Notes under the pieces: generated by a model
What the model saw: the letters and a program-made list of their open reading frames with translations, nothing else
The model's database searches: none
What the model was told of the DNA's origin: nothing
In this document: one piece after another, positions 54,703 to 64,000 of the stretch
Numbering within the stretch: the stretch's first letter is position 1
Layout of the letters: every line of letters starts with the position of its first letter
From: Riptortus pedestris
Taxonomy: Eukaryota; Arthropoda; Insecta; Hemiptera; Alydidae
Assembly (NCBI GenBank): GCA_019009955.1
Contig: CM032233.1
Coordinates: forward strand, 88,597,501-88,661,500
Length of the DNA stretch: 64,000 nucleotides
Direction: 5' to 3'
Position numbers and translations under genes: made by a program

Positions 54703-57372
54703 CTATGGAGGGGGGTTGGCGAGTCGGACTAGGTCCACGAGGGGCTCCTCGTCGGCTCGCTGCCACATCACTGGTTGCTGGGGGGGTGGTAAGTTGTTGT
54801 AGAGGGGGTTGTCTGTCTGTCGGAGCGAGTCCAGGAATTTTATGTGTCGTTTCGCTATGGTGTGTTCAATCGGTTCAAGTTTGAGTATGTCCTGTATGTG
54901 TTCGGTTTTCTGTCTCTGTAGTGAGGTGTGGTATACGATTTTGCGGACAAGTCCGTTCTGGAAGGATTGTAGGTTCTTTAGCTGACATTTATACATATAT
55001 CTGAAGAGGGGTGCCCCGTACAGGAGTGCGGGTTGTATGACCCCCTTCAGTATAAGTAGCTTGAGATTGAGGCTCAAGTTTGGAGACATGAGCAGGTGGT
55101 GAATTGAACGGAACTTGAAACGCAAAGCTCGTATTTTTTGTGATATGTGTGTGGTGAATGTGAGGTGTCTGTCCAGTTTTATGCCGAGATAGCATATAGA
55201 GCCGGACGTCTTGATGTTCGTATTGTTTAGTGTAAAGTGTTTCGGTAGAGTCCTTTTGCCTGTATAGTACGAGAATATCAGTGCGTCAGTCTTTGTGGGG
55301 TTTACGTCTATGTTGAGGTGTTTGAGTCTATTCGCGATGTCCTGGCAAGTGTGTTCGGCAAGGGACAGGGCACGCTTGGGATTGATGGATCTGCTCATGA
55401 TAGCCACGTCGTCTGCGTAGGCGAGAACCGTAGTTCTGTTGTTGTACTGACGACCGACCACATCCGCCGTGTATATGGAAAATAGGGTTGGTGATAGGAC
55501 GGAGCCCTGAGGGACTCCGGTGGGTAGAGGGTGTGTGGATGAAAGGCTTTGACCGACTCTCACTTGGAGAGTGCGGTCTGTAAGGAAGGAGGATATAAGG
55601 TTGTAGAGCTGCTCGGGGCAGCCCTTGGAGTGGAGGGTGGTCAGGAGGGTGTGGTGGTCGACAGAATCAAACGCCTTCGTGCAGTCTATGGATATCATGG
55701 CAGTCGCCTCGTTCCGGCGTATCCCTTGTGTGGCTAGTGATTGGACTTTTGCCAGGGGGTGTATTGTGCATAGGCGTGTTCGGAACCCAGACTGCTCAGG
55801 GGGGATGATAGATTCCTTCTCACAGAAATCTACAAGATATTGGTGCACAACGCGCTCCAACAGCTTGGAGATATGTGAGAGAAGGCTTATCGGCCGATAG
55901 TGGTCGGGGACGTTGCCCGTTTTACGGGGCTTGAGAAGGGGAACCACTATGGCATGCTTCCACTGTGTGGGAAAGTGTCTGAGCCGGAGGCATGTGTTGA
56001 GTAAGTGATTGAGGTAGGCCATGGCCTTTCGTGGAAGCTGGCGCAGGAGTACGTACTGTACCCTGTCCAGACCAGGGGATTTACCTCCCTTGGTACGTCG
56101 TAATATGGCACTGAGCTGCTTAGGGGAGGAGAACATGAAATTTCTTCCATGCTCCATCCTAGGCGCCTCTCCATGGTCACGGGTCCTAGCCCGAGAGTCT
56201 GCCGACATATGAGCCGCCAGCACCTCGGCCTGGTCCTCGGGTCTCATCACGCCCTGGTCAGACTGGATAAGGACAGTTCCACGCTTGGTGGTTCTGCTCT
56301 TAACCAGCTTCCACAGTTTGCGATGATCGCCGTGTGTGAGTCGGAGGGTTTCGTGCCAAAGGGACGTCTTCCACTGCCTCATGAGTGAGCGTATCTGTGT
56401 AGTGAGTGCGTTTAGAGCAGGGCGTAGTGATACGTTGCCTGTTCTGTGTAGAGTGTTTTTGATAGTGTTGCGTTGTTTTATGATGGCAAGAATGTGTGCG
56501 GGTGGTGTTTTGAGATGTGGTGGCTGGCGGTGAAATTTAGGGATTGCGGCATCAGCCGCCTCTATAATTAACCTTGTGAACTCATTGAGACTCTCGTCTA
56601 GGGTTTGGGTGTCACTGATGTTCGTGAACACCGGTGTGTACTCGTACATGAGCGACTTGTAACGTTTCCAGTCAGCTTCATGAAACGAGTAGGCGGTAGG
56701 GGTGGGGGCTGGGGGAGGACGACCTCTCAGCACGTAAAGTACTGGTCGGTGGTCGCTAGTGATAAAGTCCGATACGGCACATTTAGTCACTATGTGTGGG
56801 GTCCTAGTAAGTAAGAGGTCAACACATGACCGTTTAGCTGTGGTTACATAAGTGTGGGCGTTAGGGTGCACGACTTGGAATAATGATTCCACGATCGCCG
56901 TGCCTGCTTTGTTACCTAAACGATTATTCCAAGAATGATGTTTGGCGTTTAGGTCACCTACTATTATATGTTTCCTGTCGTTCTCTGTGAGACCGAGCAG
57001 GATTTTGAACAAGTCAGCATTGACTCTGGGTCTTCTGTAAAGAGCAGTGATAGTATACGTCCGATCGGCAAGCAGTGCTTGGAACGTGAGGATGTGCAGT
57101 ATATCAGGTTCAGGCGCAACTGGCGGTTCTATGCGCTTGAAGGGTATGCCGTGCTTAATTAGCACTGCTACTCCTCCCGCACGTTCGCCGTCCTCTGCGT
57201 CATTCCTGAGCACTGTGTAGCCGGTCATAGCATACCTATCACTGCTCTTTAATCGGGTGTCTGATAGCACCACGATAGTGGGTTTGAGTTTACCTAGTAG
57301 AGCTTCAAGCTCGGACTTTCTGAGTTCAGCAGAATTAACGTTGAAGTTAATTATAGAGTAGGGACGGACCAT
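54703..57372 (-). CDS. LINE 2 ORF2: endonuclease and reverse transcriptase
   Basis: 889 codons, uninterrupted, on the minus strand. The architecture is as in LINE 1. The APE-type endonuclease has S-I-I-N-F-N-V-N near residue 10, S-D-T-R-L near 38, G-D-L-N-A-K-H-H-S-W, and T-S-D-H-R-P-V-L. The RT domain has H-Y-R-P-I-S-L-L, E-Q-S-G-F-R, I-D-C-T-K-A-F-D (Asp about 563), G-V-P-Q-G-S-V-L-S-P and A-Y-A-D-D (YADD about 652-655). No RNase H. The start codon shares its A with the ORF1 stop (TAATG), a junction known in non-LTR elements to support termination-reinitiation. The usual Glu of the endonuclease E-T-H motif is again Asp. All catalytic RT residues are present. Confidence 0.93.
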   Translation of the reverse strand: MVRPYSIINFNVNSAELRKSELEALLGKLKPTIVVLSDTRLKSSDRYAMTGYTVLRNDAEDGERAGGVAVLIKHGIPFKRIEPPVAPEPDILHILTFQALLADRTYTITALYRRPRVNADLFKILLGLTENDRKHIIVGDLNAKHHSWNNRLGNKAGTAIVESLFQVVHPNAHTYVTTAKRSCVDLLLTRTPHIVTKCAVSDFITSDHRPVLYVLRGRPPPAPTPTAYSFHEADWKRYKSLMYEYTPVFTNISDTQTLDESLNEFTRLIIEAADAAIPKFHRQPPHLKTPPAHILAIIKQRNTIKNTLHRTGNVSLRPALNALTTQIRSLMRQWKTSLWHETLRLTHGDHRKLWKLVKSRTTKRGTVLIQSDQGVMRPEDQAEVLAAHMSADSRARTRDHGEAPRMEHGRNFMFSSPKQLSAILRRTKGGKSPGLDRVQYVLLRQLPRKAMAYLNHLLNTCLRLRHFPTQWKHAIVVPLLKPRKTGNVPDHYRPISLLSHISKLLERVVHQYLVDFCEKESIIPPEQSGFRTRLCTIHPLAKVQSLATQGIRRNEATAMISIDCTKAFDSVDHHTLLTTLHSKGCPEQLYNLISSFLTDRTLQVRVGQSLSSTHPLPTGVPQGSVLSPTLFSIYTADVVGRQYNNRTTVLAYADDVAIMSRSINPKRALSLAEHTCQDIANRLKHLNIDVNPTKTDALIFSYYTGKRTLPKHFTLNNTNIKTSGSICYLGIKLDRHLTFTTHISQKIRALRFKFRSIHHLLMSPNLSLNLKLLILKGVIQPALLYGAPLFRYMYKCQLKNLQSFQNGLVRKIVYHTSLQRQKTEHIQDILKLEPIEHTIAKRHIKFLDSLRQTDNPLYNNLPPPQQPVMWQRADEEPLVDLVRLANPPP

Positions 57373-58335
57373 TATTTCTTAATGGCGGCGACGAGAGTGG
57401 AAATGAGTTCTTTCATGGTATCCATAAGGGAGGTAAACATGGTTTGCATTTGCTGAAACCAGCCACTGAATTGGAATTGTTCTGTGTGTTGTGGAGCATA
57501 GGGGACCTGAGCAGCGGGTTGGGGTGTGTATTCGGGTTGGTGTTGTTGTGTGGGGGGGTTTTGTTGGAAGAGGGTGTTCGCGGCAGTGTTGTTTGTGGCC
57601 CAAGGGTTGTGTGTGGGCGCCGGGGCGGGGACATATTTAGGCTGTTGCCGTTCTAGTCGGCGGGCCTGGACCTGTTGGGTGAGTTGTAGCCTGTATTTGC
57701 ATTGCCTATAGGAGGCGGGGTGTTTTTCGCCGCAGTGGGTGCATTCCAGGGCGTTTTTCGTCCTGTCGCAATCACTGACATCATGGGCGCGTCCGCATCT
57801 CACGCACTTGGGGGGAAGACTACAATAGGCTTTGGTATGCCCCAGGCTCTGACACCTGTGGCATTGCGGGATTTCATCGGGGGATTTGTATTCCCTGACT
57901 CTAATGACCACATGATTTATGTGGACCATCTTTTTCAGGTGGTCTGCAAATTTGTACTGGGGGCGGAATGTGGCCAGTACTGGCTCAATTTCCGTCTTGT
58001 AGCCTTCCGGGTTTGTACGTGTGAGGCGGACGACGCTCACGAGGTCATCGTGTTTTAGGGCAAAGGCTATCTCATCTAAAGAGTGGCTGAGGTCCAGGCC
58101 GAGGATAATGTATTTCTTATTCCTCTTTGTCCCCTTGGGCGCGTATGTGTGGAACGGGATTTTGTTTTGAGGGTGATTAAAGAGTGCTATTATGGCCGTG
58201 TATGTTTCCATATCATCGGCAAGGACTCGAATATGGGTTTGTGTTGGTTGGAGTCTGAATTTTTCGAGGTTGTTGCTCTTAATGCCCCTGGCTAGTTCCC
58301 CTGAATCACAATGTTCGCGGGGGACGATGATGGGG
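57372..58335 (-). CDS. LINE 2 ORF1 (gag-like), 5'-partial
   Basis: An open frame of about 320 codons with no stop between the truncation point (about 58335) and TAA at 57374-57372. An internal ATG at 58211 gives 279 codons, but coding similarity (H-I-R-V-L-A-D-D, L-E-K-F-R-L) continues upstream, so the natural start is probably missing. Three zinc knuckles follow a basic region: C-H-R-C-Q-S-L-G-H-T-K-A-Y-C, C-V-R-C-G-R-A-H-D-V-S-D-C and C-T-H-C-G-E-K-H-P-A-S-Y-R-Q-C. Then come a Q/P-rich linker and a hydrophobic C-terminal helix (M-K-E-L-I-S-T-L-V-A-A-I). Such proteins bind element RNA and help deliver it to DNA. Confidence 0.88.
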
Positions 58336-58865
58336 GGGCTGCGTTAAGTAAGCAGATTTCCCATATATTTGCATCTATCTCAAGAAGTAAAAGTTGAATG
58401 AGAGCAATATTTGGTATTTAATCTTCAAATAAAGTGCTTCACGATATAACAGCTTATTGTTAATATAACATGAGTATGAGTGGGGGTTTACTGATGCCCG
58501 AAAATTATAGAAATGCCAATATCTCGGTTAATAATCAAGATAGGGACGAAAAGTATATAACACAATTTATAGAACATTTTATTTGCAATAAGATTTGATC
58601 TATATATTTGTTTGATCCGATGTATATTAAAGGAGATATTTCAGATTTTCGAAATTCCCCCCTCTAAACCCACCGGTTTCTGCCATTAACGAACGTGATC
58701 TGTATTTTTACATAACATGATAAATTATTTAGTTTCAACGATCAAACAAAAATTACGACCGCTAGAGCGTTAACAGAGAAATACATGAATATACATATAT
58801 ACACTTTTGAACGGACCTCATGAGTACACCCTCAAATACTGATTTCCTTTAAGACAAATCTGCTA
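58336..58865 (-). mobile_element. TAGCAG element cut by LINE 2
   Basis: The extreme 3' end is missing: it begins at GGGGCTGCGTTAAGTAAGCA. GATTTCCCATATATTTGCAT shows the same deletion as at 51646-52615. The 5' end is decayed (TTCCTTTAAGACAAATCTGC). Confidence 0.72.
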
Positions 58866-59234
58866 ATAAAAATTGTCCTATAACTACGAAATCCATTTCT
58901 AAGTTAAACCATTGTAGGGAGCCACACAAATGATCCAACTAGCAAGTTTATAAAGCTCAATAATTCGGGAAAAACCTGCGTAAACTAAGTAGATTTCCCA
59001 TGTGCTTTTGTGGCACACTCCTGATCTCATCTTACCGAATATTCTCTTATTTCCAAACAAAAATCCGATGAGTAGAAGTGGGTGGTCAATAAAATTTTAA
59101 TTTATGATATATTGAAATTCTTGAATATATATATATATATATATATTCAAGAATTTCAAAATCTAAACGTAAAATTTTGTTACCAGGTTTTTTTTTTATT
59201 TATTTTTTTTTTTTATTCGTGATGTAATAGCAGC
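58866..59234. other. TAGCAG 3'-end fragment and palindromic TA tract
   Basis: A minus-strand 3' end fragment (58973-59090: CTGCGTAAACTAAGTAGATT) is followed by a 48-bp perfect palindrome at 59112-59159, with TTGAAATTCTTGAA arms around (TA)10. A T-rich run follows. No gene. Confidence 0.55.
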
Positions 59235-60658
59235 ATTTACTCAGCTATTGAGGATGTAATCTGTCGCCATTTTTGAAAGTGTTATAAAATATTCAAAGAT
59301 CCTACTTCAGAGAGGACGAAAATGAGGTCCGTTCAAAATTGTGTGTGTGTGTGTGTGTTTAATAACCAATATTCTTGGAAATTTAATGAACTTCAAAATG
59401 TTGTTCTATATATATTTTCTGTATCAATAATACTCGTATTAACCGAGGTATTTGGATTTTTTAGTTTTTGGTAAATCCCATAACTATAAGCTGTTATATC
59501 ATGAACTATTTCAGTCTAAGGTTTAATACCTAATATGGTTTTCATTGAACTTTTATTTCGTGACATACATGCAAATACGTTATGTGAGACGTCATCAATT
59601 AAGATTTTTCGTTCTTTATTGAAAATTGTTTGTTTAATGTATACCATACTCGAAATTTGACCGCTTTAGTCTACTTTAAAGATCGTATTTGTTCTTGTTT
59701 GAAATTGGAGATGGAATAGTGAGGGTTTAGAAGAGGGGGGGGGGGCATTCGAAAACTCAAAATATCTCCGCTATTATGATTCGGATCAAAACATTTTTGT
59801 TTAATATTTAACAAGAAAAATGTAATAGAACGAATCTTGTAAAGGTATTAATGCTTTACAATCGTCGTTCTATACACTTTATCGTGACGCAAATATTAAG
59901 CGAGTTAATCTTACTTTCTTGTTTTCAGTCCCCCCCACACTTCTACTCACCGGATTTATGCTGTTTTTTTAATCTTACAATGAGCGCGACTGGGGCGATT
60001 TAGCGACGTATCAGTTAAATTCCTATCACCACTTTATTATATTTATGTAAGTATGCTCATTTATGCTAATATTTTTCAGAACTGCCGTACATTATAGTCT
60101 TTTGAAAATGTTGTTATGTTTCAAGTAGTATAATACGCGGTATATATACTGGCTACAGTCAAGTAGTAATTCAGTCAAAGTGTATGGTAGTCTATGTGAG
60201 TGTCCATAGATAGCAGTCAGTAAGTATATGTTTTATTGTAAGTCTACAGTTACAGTGTTGGCAGTAGGATTCGTCTTCTCCAGTAAGTAAGTCAGAGTCA
60301 CTCGTGAATGGCTAATTCTTAACCACGTTAAAATTACTTTCCTCTCTTCTAAATAGCCTTTTTGAGGAAGTCCATTCACCAAGTATATGTTTCAGTTCTC
60401 AAAGTTTGTTGTCATTGGTGGCAATCCAAGATTTCTGCCATGAGTATCATATGTTTTGCCAGGGCTTGAATATCTTGTGTCTGTACAAGATGAGTTGGCG
60501 TGAGTTCTTTTTTGAGTAGCTGATATGGCGAGTTCGTCTTTTTGTGTACGATTTGAACGTAGAAATATAAAATAACTAGTGAATTGAGATCAATAGTGCA
60601 ATACGCTCGCACGTGGGAAAACTGCTTAGTTTACGCAGCTCCTGCGTGAGGGACTTTT
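59235..60658 (+). repeat. TAGCAG element, two-module, interrupted
   Basis: 5' blocks from CAGCTATTGAGGATGTAATC, a GT tract in place of TA (59340-59358), a second module to about 59985, then foreign sequence (59990-60575). The 3' end is GTGGGAAAACTGCTTAGTTT with hairpin CGCAGCTCCTGCG (60606-60658). Confidence 0.68.
59990..60575. other. Unclassified insert with promoter-like motifs
   Basis: About 585 bp that interrupts a TAGCAG copy. GCGGTATATATACTGG (60137-60152) resembles a TATA box, with TCAGT/TTCAGTC initiator-like motifs 25-45 bp downstream. Further on, ATTGGTGGCAATCC near 60415 recalls sequences after 5' LTRs. A solo LTR is possible, but I could not define TG/CA ends or a target duplication. 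The minus frame 60412-60612 has no known domain. Confidence 0.3.
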
Positions 60659-61632
60659 GAGAAGGTTGTAATCATCGGGTAAGATGTGTGGAGCTGCTTG
60701 TGTTGTTTGTTTGGTATTCCTCTAGTCCCACCGACCGTTCTATTACATTTGTTCTTTGTCTATGGCTTTGAGAGAAGACCGTTCAAGGTGGCTCGTCTAC
60801 AATGTTTAGAATATAAATTTCCTCGAGCCTTTAACTTTTTCCTTTTACTTTCACGTACTATTATCTTTTTTCTTCTTCTAAAAAAAAAAAAAAGTAAACG
60901 CCCAAGAAATTTTGTATTCAGGTAACACGTTTAGTTATTTCTAAATTTAGTTATAGGGCCAAATAGACTGAAAAAAACAGGTTTATCAGAAAGACTTTTG
61001 TGGCTTCTCAACAAGTTATTTTTGCAAACGCTTAGCGCTTTCGAGAATTACATTCCCATCCTCAGAGCGTCAGAGCGTATTACCTATAGAGATGCTACTG
61101 GGCTACTGACTTTTGAGTGCACTGATTCATCATTTTCACCACCGCAGAAAATAAAAATGAGTGACAAAAAAAAACATTTATTATGGTATTGTTCGAGGAA
61201 ACGAGATTACTCAAGTGTGCAGGTTTGAAGTTTTACCAGGGTTCCAGGTTTAACAGGGACCTTCTGCATTGCTATCATCCCACGTTCTACCCTTTATTAG
61301 CCCTGGTTTAAGACACCTATAATCAGGAATAGACATTTAAGCCGAATAAGAGATATTTGGTGATGAGAGTTAGCTTCAGTGAAATTCGCATCAGTATGAG
61401 TAGAGGTTAATTGAATACTGAAAAACAAGAGCAGGAAAATGGTCGGAAATTTAATAAGCTTAATATTAGTTATGTTTGGCCCTTTAGGTTGGATAGCAAC
61501 AGGAAATAAAAGAATGGGTCCATTTTTAATTAGGACTGACCATGGTCCACTCCTAGGAAGGATGACTGGGCATTAAAAGACATTTTCCGATAATCATGTC
61601 ATAAGTAGAATTCCTTAGTTTGACATTTGAAT
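60659..61632. other. Unique sequence with a long-inverted-repeat trace
   Basis: Frames up to 79 codons show no domains. Near 61027-61066, AACGCTTAGCGCTTTCGAGA and CCATCCTCAGAGC recall one arm of the inverted repeat at 25236-25573. Nothing else is recognised. Confidence 0.35.
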
Positions 61633-62704
61633 TAGCAGATTTCACTTAAGGAAATTGAGGTTTCACACATAACGCGAGTTTTGAAAAATATTTTAGTGTC
61701 CATCGATCCTACCCAGGATATGAAGAAAATAAGGTGCGTTCAAAACTATATATACATATGTATCTTACAAATGCGAATACGTAGTGTAGTGACGTCATCA
61801 ATTACGATTTTCCGCTTTTGACTCAAAACTGTTTATTTGATCTATACCATACTTAACATTAACAACAGTTTAATTTAACTGTAGAATTCATATTTGATAA
61901 TTAGGTGAAATCGGACCAGGTATAGGAAGGATATAGAAGGGGTGGGTTTCAAATTTCACCTTTGTTTTTAGTTGGATCGAAAACTTTTATAATCGAATTT
62001 GTTTCGAAATTCTTCGGGGATTTCGAAAATTCTTATTATCTCCGTTACTATACGTCAGATCGAAACCATTCTCGGATTGTATAGAACCCATCTGTTGTTT
62101 TGTACATTTATTCTCTACCTTGAATATTTAATGAGATATTTGCATTTTTCAGTTTTCATCCTTCAGCAAGCCCCCACTTCTACTCGTCTCGCATAAACAA
62201 TACTTGGCTATTTAATAAACCACTTCGTGTGAATTTTAAATACCAAATATTGTTTTCGAGAGACCTTTATACGAGATACATGCAAATATGTTCTGTTGAC
62301 GCTCCCCCCCCCGTTTTAAGTTCTCGGACTACTAAAATTAGCGCGATTGAGATACAAATTATTCTTATTCATTATAAATTACAGTACTAGATATAGTAAA
62401 TAGTTTTCAATGAAAGTAATATATTATATTCAGATAAATTTCAGTAATTGTTTTTCTTTCTGGTGAGGAATACTTCTATCTATCTGATCAGCTCTGAAAA
62501 GTTGGCAGATCTGTTTGTTTACAATTAAGACGCTTTCCGTTGTAGAGATTATTAACTTGTAAGTTGACTGAAAGATTTCCCAATACCTTTTGTACTAATT
62601 TACTTAATGTTCATGGTAGTGTTATCAGTATGTAGATTTATCTATTGTAAACCTTCATCTGGGAAATCTGCTTAGTTCACGCAGCCCCTGCGTGACGGAC
62701 TTTT
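61633..62704 (+). mobile_element. TAGCAG element, long rearranged form
   Basis: 5' end TAGCAGATTTCACTTAAGG, short TA tract near 61747. The second-module block (TTATTTGATCTATACCATAC) comes first, followed by the first-module interior (TCTCCGTTACTATACGTCAG). The 3' end is intact (CAGCCCCTGCGTGACGGAC). The module order suggests internal recombination. Confidence 0.72.
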
Positions 62705-63819
<1,115 letters not shown>

Positions 63820-63950
63820 GAACTATAATGTGTTTAACGTTAGGGGGGGTTTCTCTTCTCTTTGCCTGAAACTAGGTTAATTAAAATATGAACGTGGAAG
63901 TTATTAATCCCGTCCAACATTTATTTGTCAATAGTGCACAATCCAATTTT

Positions 63951-64000
63951 TAGCAGATTTCCCCTAAGGGAAATCAGCTATTGAGGTCGTACTCATGACG
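63951..64000 (+). repeat. TAGCAG element 5' end, cut by window edge
   Basis: TAGCAGATTTCCCCTAAGGG, ATTGAGGTCGTACTCATGAC. The element continues beyond the window. Confidence 0.8.

Larger units (their letters stand above)
54168..58335 (-). mobile_element. LINE 2: Jockey-clade retrotransposon, 5'-truncated
   Basis: About 4.2 kb on the minus strand: ORF1 open from the truncation point, ORF2 intact, a 477-bp 3' UTR (54226-54702) and a pure A58 tail (54168-54225 as T). By eye its proteins share roughly three-quarters of residues with LINE 1, so it is a sister family rather than a recent duplicate. The 5' end breaks off inside a TAGCAG 3' hairpin (GGGGGGCTGCG) at about 58335. Apart from the lost 5' end it looks capable of coding for both proteins. 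Confidence 0.9.

Noticed and set aside
54645..58295. Plus-strand frames across LINE 2, including one of 118 codons
   Set aside because: Shadows of the minus-strand ORF1 and ORF2.

Overview
The window reads as repeat-saturated, AT-rich nuclear DNA from an animal, most likely an insect or other arthropod. The grounds are two Jockey-type non-LTR retrotransposons, two piggyBac-type elements with TTAA target duplications, Helitrons with internal minisatellites, a tRNA-headed SINE, a Tc1-like element, and long TA, CT and GT microsatellites. I cannot name the species. I see no convincing host protein-coding gene, rRNA gene or functional tRNA gene. Almost all recognisable coding sequence belongs to transposable elements.

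The dominant component is one non-autonomous family, called here the TAGCAG element, with about 40 complete, nested or fragmentary copies. The 5' end is TAGCAGATTTCCC running into the 16-bp palindrome TTTCCCTTAAGGGAAA. A (TA)n microsatellite lies about 110-130 bp inside. The 3' end carries GGGAAATCTGCT, the inverted copy of the 5' end, followed by the stem-loop ACGCAG-CCC-CTGCGT and a terminal GACGGACTTTT. This matches the known layout of Helentron-derived HINE/DINE-1 elements, though I cannot confirm homology. In this annotation + means the TAGCAG end is at the lower coordinate. Copies repeatedly nest inside one another at the same A4/T4 sites.

Layout: 1-11 kb holds TAGCAG copies, a 5'-truncated LINE (5570-6226) and a hAT-like MITE (7729-8215). 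11.3-13.1 kb is a decayed piggyBac element with TIRs and TTAA duplication. 13-18.5 kb holds nested TAGCAG copies around a roughly 1-kb fold-back palindrome (15417-16370). 18.9-23.5 kb holds three Helitrons, two of them head to tail. 24-28.8 kb is an inverted arrangement of TAGCAG copies, a 340-bp long inverted repeat and two SINE copies. 30-37 kb holds TAGCAG copies, a three-layer nest (TAGCAG element, retro-insert, Tc1-like element) and a second piggyBac deletion derivative. 38.4-42.3 kb is a second head-to-tail Helitron pair.

The best-preserved genes are in two Jockey-clade LINEs. LINE 1 is on + (42411-46428) and LINE 2 is on - (54168-58335). Each has an intact ORF2 with apurinic-type endonuclease and reverse transcriptase (893 and 889 residues) and a long pure poly(A) tail (49 and 58 A). 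LINE 2 also has a well-preserved, 5'-truncated ORF1 with three zinc knuckles. Both poly(A) tails join the same repeated sequence (called R6) at the same nucleotide, give or take one. An uninterrupted R6 copy lies between the two elements (51357-51645). This is the observation I consider most worth following.

The remaining stretches are mostly anonymous AT-rich sequence or microsatellite. They are marked as such below.
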